Positions 55,001 through 64,000 of a DNA stretch of 64,000 nt are shown in pieces (the first letter of the stretch is position 1; every line of letters starts with the position of its first letter). The translations under genes were made by a program, and so were the position numbers. The stretch is from Ichthyophis bannanicus (taxonomy: Eukaryota > Chordata > Amphibia > Gymnophiona > Ichthyophiidae): the NCBI GenBank assembly GCA_033557465.1, contig CM066044.1:190456184-190520183 (forward strand), in the 5' to 3' direction. Below the pieces are notes generated by a model, which saw only the letters and a list, made by a program, of their open reading frames with translations, was not told where the DNA came from and searched no databases.

Positions 55001-55498
55001 TTGAAGCATTACTTTTATGTCCTGTTCCTCTTTGTGTGCAAGCCATAGAAGTCCCTGTTGGGCAGCCAGTCTCCCCCTGTGGCCAGGGACTGTTACTGGT
55101 CTAAAGCTAATTTTGTAATTAAGTAAATCCAGGATGACTGAGGTTCAGCCTTCCTCGGAGTGAAGAGGGAGCTCTAAGGGCTACATTGAAGAATTGTGTA
55201 AATATATGGTGAAACAACTGATGATTAGTTTACTTGCAAATCTTTCCCAAAGGCTTTAACTTTTTGTCTCTAAAATGAGGGGGGGAGGGGGACTGTGCAT
55301 GCAAAATGTGTACAAAAAGTGCTGAAGGGGTTTTGCCCCAGGAACTAAGTTTAAGTATCAGGTCACCTCCACCTCCACCTTCTGATAGTACCTGCTCTTT
55401 CTCCCATCCCCTAGTCCTTGCTGCACCCCTTTCTCTCACCTCTCTCTTTGTGTCCAAGATCAGCACTTTTGTCCATCTGTGCCTCTGTCTTCTTATTC
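52071..55498. other. Intronic or unassigned DNA between D7 and D8
   Basis: 3.4 kb with no recognised element ends. Includes a 13-base G run (52849-52861), an AT-rich part (53800-54260) and a 142-codon open frame (54269-54697) without recognisable similarity. It may contain old, unrecognised repeats; no later TEDC2 exon was found. Confidence 0.4.
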
Positions 55499-55650
55499 AT
55501 CTCCAGGAACAAGCAGGAATGCAGTCTTCACATATGGGCGAATGCACTGACGGGGCCCCCACGGGAATGCTCCCCAGCATCCAATAGGAAAGCCTTTGGA
55601 AGCACTCCACTGCACCTGCGTGTCTGCCTTTCCACCTCCTCTCCTCCGTT
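55499..55650 (+). repeat. D8 left inverted terminal repeat
   Basis: ATCTCCAGGAACAAGCAGGA start, with GAATGCTCCCCAGCATCCAA matching the complement near 61180. Confidence 0.9.
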
Positions 55651-55924
55651 CTTCATTTTCCACAGAGCCAGTAGGACATTTTGTCCTTTCACCGCCAAAA
55701 AACTTCTCTTTTTTGTGCCCTTCAGGTACATCGTGTTTCTGCCTTTCTATCAAGGCTGTTTCCGTCGAATCAGACACTGGTCCCGATAATTTTTCTTTTT
55801 TCTTTTCAATTTTTTTCTTCCTTCTGATTTTCAAGAGGTTCTCACTGCTAAACTGGGCCTCTGGGCCTTCATAGCTTTCTCTTCAATCTTGAAGAAAACT
55901 TTTCAGGCTTGGAAAAAACAGTCA

Positions 55925-57950
55925 GCAGTTAAAAAAAAGAATGTACCAAGTGTGCCATTACCATTTCGGCCACTGACAAACATGACTGATGTCTAAAATG
56001 TTCGGGTCCTGAACATGAACCCACAACTTGCCTTTTATGCCAACAAATGACAAAATGAGGCTTGAAGAATCAAGCCCTAATAGTTTGGAACATTGTTTGC
56101 CTTGAACTCTGTCTCAGTGGCTTCCACTTCATCAATGTCTTCTTAGGCGTCTTCAGAGTTTCAAACACAAGAGTGAGTCAAAGTCTGGGGCTGTTTCCAA
56201 ATCTTTGGCATCAAAGACAGATTCCGAAGCCAGGGAAAAGTCCCAACATAAGCATTGAGACTCCCTTAGAGGTGCTTCCGATGCAGATCGGCCAGCCAAA
56301 CAGCTCTGGCGAGAGGATCTGTCCTTCAAAGCACAAGTGGGGGCTCTGGCATGCTCCTGAGGCATCATCCTCCAGAGAGCTACCAGTTCCATTGTCTGGG
56401 ACAGTGGCTCAGAGCCCCATACATGATTCCACCCAGACATTGGCCATCTCCCTAGACCAGCAATCTGGCTCTCAAGAGGAGTTTGGCAGCACTCCTGGCA
56501 GCCTTAGTACCGATAACATCAAGAGCTTCACGAGTGCAGGCTTTGGCACCAAGCCTACAGCCAGGCATATCGGGCCCGATGCCAGCCTTTTGAATCAACA
56601 TCATCGGAGCACTGAAGGTCGATTACTCCGTTAGAACCATTCGATACCCCTAGTATCCAACAGACTCAGGCTCCCATGCCTCTTGGTTACAATACCTTGG
56701 AGTATCGGTACTGACAATGAGCACTGACTTCCTTGAAGCATCGAGGTTGAACACAAGACTGCTGATACTTTGATTTCTTGCCGGACTCTGATTCAATTTC
56801 ATCAGAATTTGATGGGGGGGGGGGGTTCACTCATTTCCCTTCAGACCCTTCTCTGCCCCAGGAATGGCATCGGTCCCCACCAGAAGATATAGCCTTTCAG
56901 GACTTCATATGGGACACAGCAGGAGAGCTCTCCATCACAGAAGCCTTAGAGAAGGAACCGAGGGTGAAGGAAACTGGAAATACTCCAATTCCCAAAGAGG
57001 CGACTACCTTACTGATGCATTGTATCCTACAGGATCTTATGCTCCGCAAGTGGGAGGCCCCACTCACGGTCCTGCCTGACAGCAAAAGACTCGATACCAT
57101 GTATCGAGTACCATAGTGTCCAGGCTTCCATAAATCTCACCTCCCCATCACTTAATGGTGGTGTAATCGGCATTACGCCGAAATAAGAGCTCAAAATAAC
57201 ATGCGTCCATGCCTCCCGGCAGAGACTCGGACACTCAGTGCCTTTGGACTTCGGTGTTTCCAGGCTTGCATTTGGCCTTCAGAATCAACTCTCACATGCT
57301 ATACATGGGCATGTTTCTGAAAGATGTCTCCAGAGACCTGGAGACTTTCACCCCCATGCTTCCTGAGGATAAGAGGAGTGCATTCCAGACCTCATCAAAC
57401 AAGGCCAGAACACTTCTTACCAGGGCCTTTTTTGATGCATCAAATCCATAAACAGAGCTTCAGCGGTTTGCATTGGGGCTTGCAGAATGGTCTGGTTACA
57501 GGCATCGGACCTCAAGCAATGGGTCAAGGATAAACTGGCCAATATCCCATGTACTGGAGAAAATATTTTTTGGCAAAGATTGGAGGGAAAAAGCAGGGGG
57601 AATGGAGACAGATGATCTTACCCTAAAACACCTTTCCAGGAAAACAGCTGACCCATCCTAAAGGAAGGCTCTTCCGAAGAAATCTTTTTATTCTAAAAAG
57701 AAGAGATGCTATCCTTCTTACCCACCTTCTGCTGCCTATCAACCTCAGCAGAGGCAGCAGGGCCCTCGCCAACCCAAAAAAAAACAAAGCTCCTAAGCCT
57801 TGACCAGCTGCATAGGCACAACCTGCACCTGGTTTTTAACTCCTTACTAGAGAACATTACCAGTCTGCCCCTGGAGGGCCTCCAGCTCCTCTCTATCGCA
57901 GGCAGACTTTGTCACTATGCCCACAGGTAGCACCTCATAACATCCGAGCA
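55925..57950 (+). pseudogene. D8 Gag relic
   Basis: The N-terminus keeps traces of the cysteine pattern (KCAITISATDKHD-like, near 55945). The body has EDIAFQDFIWDTAGELSITE (56883), DTMYRVP (57095), MLYMGMFLKDVSRDLETF (57295) and a Lys/Gln-rich end before RT. These match D3 Gag (EDLSFQDFIREVAKGLSISV, LYMGMFLKEVAEKLHTF). There are several stops and frame changes, and a 13-base G run at 56813-56825. Confidence 0.8.
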
Positions 57951-59760
57951 GTGGATGCTCCAGATTATCCAGAGGGGTTATCAGCTGCACTTTGAAACCT
58001 TACCCCCACCTGCTTCACAGGGGATTATCCAACACAACCCCTTCAAAGCACTCTCTTAAAAGAAGAGGTGGCCACCCAGTTTTCCCAGGGTGCCATAGAA
58101 AGAGTTCCTGCTCCTCAAAAGTTGGGATTCTACTTTGCATTCTTTCTCAATCCAAAAAAAACAGGAGGCTTCAGGCCCATCTTGGATTTCAGAGACCTAA
58201 ACAAGTTCATAATCCAAGAGAAATTCAAAATGATTTCATTAGGGACTCTTCTACTATACCTCCAGAGACATGATTTGCTATGTTCTGTAGACCTCAAAGA
58301 GGCGTACACGTATTTACAGATCTATTCCTTGCACAGTTTCTGCGCTTCATGTTTCAAGGAAACCATTATCAATACTGGGTTCTCCCCTTTGGTCTGGTCT
58401 ACTGTAGTCTCTGCTCCAGGGGTCTTCACAAAATGCATGACAGTCATCACTGCCTACCTGTGCACCTTGGGAATATTCGTCTTTCCTTACTTAGATGAGT
58501 GGCTGATTAGGAGAGCATCCCCTCAAGAGGTAAGGCTCTCCCTTCATCACACCATCACAGTGCTCCAACACCTGTGCTTTGTCATAAATTTTCCAAAGTC
58601 CCACCTCGCTCCATCCCAAAGTCTAGAATTCATCAGAGTGCTTTTAGACACTCGACAGACCCAAGCTTTCCTTCCGCAGGATCACTGTGCCTACCTCATC
58701 GAACTGGCAAAAGGGGTACAAAAGCAAAGCCAAGTAACGGCTCAAGAGATGTTACAACTATTAAGACACATGGCCTCCACAGTCCATGTCGTCCCCTACA
58801 CTAAGTTACACATGCAACAAGGGCAGTTGACTCTTCTCAGCGGACGAAAGCAAAGGGTCATCTCAGAGACAAGATCCACATCACCCCTCAGCTGATCAAA
58901 TCCCATCAGTGGTGGTGTCTCCCATAAAACCTACTCGCCGGGTCACTTTTCAGATTCCTCCACCTTGATGCACCCTGACAATGGATTGCTTCCAAGCTGG
59001 GTTGGGGGGTGCATCTGAATGACCTGACCACACAGGGACTGTGGACACTACAGGAATCTGCTCTGCAGATCAGCCTATTAAAACTACGAGCACTGACAAA
59101 TGCGCTTCAGGTTTTTCAACTCCAACTATTGGGACAATCTACTCTAGTCAGAACAGACAACCAAGTTGCCATGTTCTACATAAACAAACAGGGGTGAACG
59201 GGGTCCCTTCCCCCTCTGCGAAGAAGCGATTCACCTATGGTCCTTTGACTTCTCTCACCGCATTCACCTAAGAGCGATATACCTCCTAGGCGAACTCAGT
59301 ATCCTAGCAGACAGGTTAAACCATATCCTCCATCCATACGAATGGACTTGCATCGGGAGACAGCTGCTCGGATCTTCCAGATGTGAGGAACACCACTCAT
59401 AGATCTTTTTGCCACTCCGCAAAGCACACAGCTTCCACTCTTCTGCTCCAGGGCTCTGTTGCCACACCAACAGGCCCTGGACGCAGCCCTTCTTCACTGG
59501 GGACAAGGACTGCTCTTCGCATTCCCTCCCATCCCTTTGATACCCAAGATGCTGTTCAAACTACAGTCCAACAGGGGCTCAATGATTCTTATAGCCCCCT
59601 TTTGGTCCCATCAACCATGGTTTCCTCTGCTTCTTCGCCTTGCTCAGACTCAGCCACTCAAGCTAGGATGGCGCCTGACCTCCTCCTCTCAGGATCATGG
59701 ACACTCCTCCATCCCAATCTTCACTCCCTATGCCTGACAGCATGGCTGCTGGAGGGCTAG
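57930..59760 (+). pseudogene. D8 Pol: RT-RNase H-MT relic
   Basis: 58068-58895 is open and holds most of the RT: NPKKTGGFRPILDFRDLNKF, LCSVDLKEAYT, VFTKCMTVITAYL and FPYLDEWLIRRAS. The second catalytic Asp of YLDD is Glu here (YLDE), which should inactivate the enzyme. RNase H follows (LVRTDNQVAMFYINKQG, then a stop near 59198). The MT-like part reads LIDLFATP and LLFAFPPIPLIPKMLF, then MILIAPFW (59390-59600). Confidence 0.87.
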
Positions 59761-60759
59761 TGCTCGCTGACCTCTATCTACCACAGGCGGTCAAGGATGT
59801 CCTCTTTGCAGCTCGTAAGGATTCCACCAGGCGATCTTATGCTTTCAAATGGTGTAGGTTTGCCCTTTAGGTTCCCAAGAGGAAGTCAATCCCTTTTCTT
59901 GCCCAGTGGAGACGCTTCTACATTATCTCCTTCACTTATCCTTGACAGGTTCTAAAGCTAACTCAGTGAGAGTTTACCTTGGTGCCACTGCAGACTCTCA
60001 CAAACCAGTGGATAGACAGCCTTCCTCATTACACCCCTTAGTAGCATGCTTCATGCCACCCGGTGGCCTGTGCTCTGAATGTGGTTCTGGCACAACTTCT
60101 AAAGCCACCTTTCAAACTTCTAGCCACCACTTCATTGAAGATTTTATCTTGGAAGGTCATTTTCTTTATTGCTCTCACTTCAGCTCGCCGCATCAGTGAT
60201 CTGCAGGCTCTAGTGGCGGATCCCCCCTATACTCTGTTCCACCGTGACAAGGGGGTTCTCAGTACCCATCCACATTTCCTCCCAAACGTGGTCTACTCCT
60301 TCCATTTAAACCAGTCGGTAATCCTCCCCATTTTCTTCCATAGACCACATGCGTCTCGGGCTGAAGCAGCACTACACACTTTAGACTGCAAACAAGCGCT
60401 GGCCTACTACTTGTATAGGACTAAAGATCGCAGAAAATCCTCTCAATTATTTGTTTCCATTGATCCCATTCACCTAGGTTTACTGGATGAAACATACTCT
60501 ATCTAAATGGATAGCAGATAGCATTTCTTTTGCTTATGAACAAGCAAGACTGTCATTGGAGGGGCATGTCACTGCTCATAATGTGCGGTTTATGGCAACC
60601 TCGATAGCCAATCTTCGTTCAGTAACCATTGAGAACATTTGCCGAGCAGCTACCTGGTCCTCCATTCACACATTTGCTGCACAATACTGTCTGGACAGAG
60701 ACTCCCATCGGGATGCTGTCTTTGGCCAGGTTCTACTCCTGCACCTCTTTCGGACTTAA
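59761..60759 (+). pseudogene. D8 tyrosine recombinase relic
   Basis: VKDVLFAARKDSTRRSYAFK starts it and a stop follows. 60063-60506 is open with LTSARRISDLQALVADPPY (catalytic Arg, near 60180) and LHTLDCKQALAYYL. 60487-60759 is open with TAHNVRFMATS (HxxR), ENICRAATWSS and IHTFAAQYCLD (Tyr). Catalytic residues are kept although the frame is broken in at least three places. Confidence 0.85.
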
Positions 60760-60971
60760 ACTCTGCTTCTACCCTCTGTCCTGGATTCTACAAGATACCA
60801 GACAATCATTGGGAGAGTATTGCCTCCTGGAATAGAGTCCAGTGGCCTACAACTCTTCCAGACTTTTTTTCAGCTACATTTTTTTTTTTACCTCAGGGAT
60901 AGCACTACTCTCCCCCCCACCCCCACCCCCAACCCCCCCATACCAGTCTGGTACCTGGGAGCTAGTGAGCT

Positions 60972-61052
60972 CCATATGTGGACTGCATTCCTGCTTGTTC
61001 CTGGAGATAGTGTAGGTAGTCATCGGAAACAGCAGGAATCAGTCTTCATAAC
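60972..61052. other. D8 internal complementary region, eroded
   Basis: TTGTTCCTGGAGAT (left-tip complement) joins AGTGTAGGTAGTCATCGGAA. About 18 bases of the CCTGTTACAGGTGATC palindrome present in D2 and D3 are lost. Confidence 0.82.
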
Positions 61053-61112
61053 CTGCCCTCCTTCCCTAGGATAGTAGGGTTGTTTTTGTTTTTCTTCTTC
61101 TCAGCTACAAAC

Positions 61113-61292
61113 TCAACTGAGGAGAGGAATTGGGAAGACAGACACTCGGGCATAGTGGAGTACTCCCAAAAGCTTTCCTATTGGATGCTGGGGAGCGTTC
61201 CCACGTGGGCTCCATCTGTGATGTTCACCCATATGTGAAGACTGATTCCTGCTGTTCCTGGAGATCACCTGTTATAGGATAGTAACTACACT
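61113..61292 (-). repeat. D8 right inverted terminal repeat
   Basis: Complement of 55499-55650, ending GATCACCTGTTATAGGATAG and ACACT. Confidence 0.9.
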
Positions 61293-61931
61293 TTCTGTTC
61301 ATCTCACAACCTGCACAGTTTGTTTACTTGCTTGCATTCATTAAGGATTCCATGAAAACTGTCCGGAGAGTCTTACAATAAATGAATAAAACATAAAGGG
61401 GGTAGTTTTAGAAGCATTTATATGTGTAATGCATACACATGTAAATGGCAGTTTCGGAAAGCTGCCATTTCCATGTCTAGGTGACCCAGAATGAAGAGAT
61501 TTTAAGGGGGGGAGGGTTGGTTTGAATGGGCCAAAAATGTGTACATGTAATTCCCAATCTACAGTGGTAGTCCATGTATGTTTTCTAAAAATGTCCATGC
61601 CTGCTTTTGCACCTGCTCTGAGGTACATGCAGGAGCAAGCTACTTGAATGAATTTGTGTTCTTCACCACTGATTCAGGGGGCAATTGTGCTACCTCTGTG
61701 GTGTTTAACACCACCTCAAAAACTCAGTTATTTCGCTGTGCTTAATTGACTCATCTCATACATGTAGCTTTGTAAAATTCAGAAACTACCCGTATAAATG
61801 CCAGCGCTTATATGCGTAAAGCCTCAAGCGGTAGTGGCCATTTTTTTAATGTGTGCTTTTCTGAAATGACTGCTCCTGCTGGATTTGCTGGCATTCTTGT
61901 ACATATTTTACAAAAGGCTCCACATTCAGCA
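61293..61931. other. Spacer without clear features
   Basis: AT-rich. GGGGTAGTTTTAGAA near 61400 and the complement of GGGTAGTTTCTGAATTT near 61790 may be remnants of short inverted repeats, but no target duplication could be matched. Confidence 0.35.
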
Positions 61932-64000
61932 CATTTATTTATTTATTTATTTATTTACAATTCTTATATACCGCACTATTAGACATCAGCGCGGTTTACA
62001 TTGAACAGAAAACATCCGACAGTTTACACGTGTCTGGTCGTTACATTTAACAGGAAGTATAACTTGGCGAAATAGGGGAAACTAAATACAATGCAGGGTT
62101 ATCTGATAAAGGATATCCTGGTTAACTATATACAACAGTGGTACAATAGTATATGGAACAACTTGCTATTTACATTGTGAAGTTGGTCTGTTGCGGGGTC
62201 TATCTGTTTGACCACTTCTGCTATTCACCTGGGGGTTATGTTCGGAGCTGCCATTGAGATATTTAAGGAAGAGGAAATGCTTTAAAGCCTTTCTGAACTG
62301 ACTTAGATTAGGTATTGCTCTGAATTTTGCTGGTAAGGTGTTCCATAGAGATGGGGCGCAGAATTGGAAGGCTCTGTTGGCTGTTGATCTAGTGCATCTT
62401 GTGGTGTCATTTGGGATAACTAGTGTGTTTAATTCTGCTGTTCTTCGTGGCCTGTTTGGTGCAAGTGGTTGTATAAGGTTGGAGAGAGAGGAAGAGGTGA
62501 GCCCCTTAGCCGCTTTGAATGTTAGCAGTAAAATCTTGAAACTGATCCTTGCCTGAATGGGGAGCCAGTGTAGCTGTTTTAGAAGGGGTGTTACGTGATC
62601 TCTCCTGGATGCCCCGAGGAGTACCCTCGCTGCACTATTCATGGCTAATTGCAGGGGGTTCAGGGTGGCCCGGGGGAGTCCTTGTAGTATGGAGTTTGAG
62701 AAGTCGAAATGGGGGAGTATAAGTGCTTGATAAATGGTACGGAAATCATCCGGTTCAAGTAGTATGCGTAGGTGTCTGAGGGATCTGATTTTAAAGTAGA
62801 TTGCCTTGACTGTGTTGGCTATGTGATTCTTCATATCAAGGTTTTGGTCCAGCGTTACTCCCAGGTAGCGTATTGCCGGTTTAACTTGGAGTTGGGCATC
62901 CTTTACGTTAATACAACTAGGAGGGGTGACGTTGGTGTTCCTCGAGACGAACAGGACTTCCGTCTTTTTGTGTTGTATTCTCAGGTTTTGTGATAGGAGC
63001 CACTCTGATATGGTGTCAAAGCAGTTAGTCAGCGGGGTAAGGTCTAGGCAGTCCAATGATATTGGCATATATAGTAGCACATCGTCTGCATATATCATGT
63101 AACTGACATTAAAGGATCTGATGATGTCACAGATGGGTTGGATGTATATATTAAACATCAATGCAGATAAAGAGGATCCTTGTGGTACACCTTGACTTTG
63201 TTGGAAAGGTTCAGATGTATCCCCGTCGACTCTGACATGCTGCCATCTGTCGGACAGGTAAGATTTGCACCATTCGAGTGCTGTTCCACAGATGCCTTTT
63301 TCCCTTAGCCGGCAGATGAGAATTTCATGGCATACCGAGTCAAAAGCCGCTGCTATATCTAGGAAGACAAGAGCGAAGCCCTGGTGTATGTTATCCACAC
63401 CTGAGGTAATGTTGTTGAGGAGTGTTGTGAGTAGTGTTTCTACTCCATGTGACTCTCTGAAACCATGTTGAGCTGGATCCAGTGGGGCTGATGTGTCTAT
63501 ATGATCCTGTAATTGCCTGTGCACTATTTTCTCGATTATTTTTGCTAGCATAGGTATGCTAGATATGGGCCTATAAGATTCTACTTTTTGAGGATCAAGT
63601 TTGGTGTTCTTTAGCAGCGGTCTTACAGAGGTCTGCTTGAGCGTAGATGGGAAAGAGCCAGTGGTGAATGAGTAGTTTAAGATTTTTGCTATAGTTGAGG
63701 ATATGTCACATCGCAGGTCCTTTATCCAGTGCGCAGGGCAAGGGTCTGTGTGTGCAGTGGTTGTGTTTAGAGCTAGGATGGTGTCTTCAATAGCTTTCTT
63801 CGAGGGAGTAAAGAAGGATGCCAGTGATACTGGGTAGTTTTTTTCATCAGGAGGGTCTGGTATTAATATTTTGTTGGTCTTGCACATTTTAGATTGCATG
63901 TAAATTGCATAGTCCTGTGGGCGGATCCTGCTGTGGTGCTCAGGGGTTGGCTCTTTGGCAAGTGTTTTAACTAAGTTAAACAGGTCGTGAGGTTTATTCA
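61932..64000 (-). mobile_element. LINE 3' portion (CR1/L2 group), reading frame intact, runs off the window
   Basis: On the minus strand: an open RT frame from the window edge to a stop at 62166, then a 3' UTR of about 210 bases with GTGCGGTATATAAGAATTG and a tail of (AAAT)n (61932-61957). No frameshift or stop is seen in more than 1.8 kb, unlike every other element here, so the copy is recent. A short piece of the same 3' end occurs at 42400-42509. Confidence 0.88.
62166..64000 (-). CDS. LINE reverse transcriptase, C-terminal part of ORF2
   Basis: The frame continues upstream past the window edge (HDLFNLVKTLAKEP), so the ATG at 63899 is internal. RT blocks in order: SVRPLLKNTKLDP, ESYRPISSIPMLAKIIEKIV, QHGFRESHGVETLL, VFLDIAAAFDSV, QGVPQGSSLSALMFNIYI, MIYADDVLLYM (catalytic Asp pair) and KKTEVLFVSR with IRYLGVTLDQNLD. 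The C-terminal domain has LLKQLHWLPIQARISFKILL and APSLWNTLPAKFR. This is the standard set for CR1/L2-group LINEs. The protein copies its own RNA at a nick in the chromosome. Endonuclease lies beyond the window. Confidence 0.92.
   Translation of the reverse strand, partial: NKPHDLFNLVKTLAKEPTPEHHSRIRPQDYAIYMQSKMCKTNKILIPDPPDEKNYPVSLASFFTPSKKAIEDTILALNTTTAHTDPCPAHWIKDLRCDISSTIAKILNYSFTTGSFPSTLKQTSVRPLLKNTKLDPQKVESYRPISSIPMLAKIIEKIVHRQLQDHIDTSAPLDPAQHGFRESHGVETLLTTLLNNITSGVDNIHQGFALVFLDIAAAFDSVCHEILICRLREKGICGTALEWCKSYLSDRWQHVRVDGDTSEPFQQSQGVPQGSSLSALMFNIYIQPICDIIRSFNVSYMIYADDVLLYMPISLDCLDLTPLTNCFDTISEWLLSQNLRIQHKKTEVLFVSRNTNVTPPSCINVKDAQLQVKPAIRYLGVTLDQNLDMKNHIANTVKAIYFKIRSLRHLRILLEPDDFRTIYQALILPHFDFSNSILQGLPRATLNPLQLAMNSAARVLLGASRRDHVTPLLKQLHWLPIQARISFKILLLTFKAAKGLTSSSLSNLIQPLAPNRPRRTAELNTLVIPNDTTRCTRSTANRAFQFCAPSLWNTLPAKFRAIPNLSQFRKALKHFLFLKYLNGSSEHNPQVNSRSGQTDRPRNRPTSQCK

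Larger units (their letters stand above)
55499..61292 (+). mobile_element. DIRS-like element D8 (lineage A), full length, decayed
   Basis: ITRs lie at 55499-55650 and 61113-61292; the ICR at 60972-61052. Gag, RT, RNase H, MT and YR are all present in order, about 5.8 kb like D3. TTCATCTC appears at both borders (55496-55503 and 61298-61305); part belongs to the element at the left. Confidence 0.9.

Noticed and set aside
61398..61800. Possible MITE with GGGTAGTTT ends
   Set aside because: Ends only partly complementary, and no matching target duplication.

Overview
This window looks like intronic DNA from a vertebrate with a very large, transposon-rich genome. The best guess is an amphibian, and a caecilian in particular, because DIRS-type retrotransposons dominate. 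The organism is an inference; no species can be read from the sequence. I see no prokaryotic, plasmid or phage features.

Host gene: two spliced exons on the + strand (45984-46039 and 47851-48493) have compatible splice phases. Together they encode a protein segment resembling TEDC2 (tubulin epsilon and delta complex protein 2, a centriole protein). The rest of the window is then TEDC2 intron and flank, with other exons outside it.

Mobile elements: eight DIRS-like copies are present (called D1-D8 here). They encode Gag, reverse transcriptase (RT), RNase H (RH), a methyltransferase-like domain (MT) and a tyrosine recombinase (YR). They have inverted terminal repeats (ITRs) and an internal complementary region (ICR) that joins the complements of both outer ends. 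Two terminal lineages can be told apart. Lineage B (D1, D4, D5, D6) begins near TTCCTT or a relative of it. Lineage A (D2, D3, D7, D8) begins near TCTCCAGGAACAAGC.

Layout: 1-10640 is D1, decayed, carrying an L1-like ORF1-only insertion (242-2292, flanked by an 18-bp target duplication) and a minus-strand CR1 5' half (about 6215-8000). 11293-16483 is D2, a Gag-only, apparently non-autonomous element. 17055-45596 is D5, the oldest host element. It contains a tRNA-derived SINE, D3 (19427-31157), D4 nested in D3 (25042-31114), a 25-bp minisatellite (31186-32561), an L2-type LINE (about 32680-36400) and D6 (37107-42892). 45597-48674 is the host-gene stretch with a small MITE. 48675 to about 52070 is D7, truncated. 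55499-61292 is D8. 61932-64000 is the 3' part of a minus-strand LINE with an uninterrupted RT reading frame that runs off the window edge.

How the parts relate: the nesting gives an age order, D5 older than D3 and D6, and D3 older than D4. Coding decay agrees: D4 has only a few single-base breaks, while D5 is shredded. Gag-only D2 shares its ends with the complete D3 and D8, so a recombinase from those relatives could plausibly have moved it.
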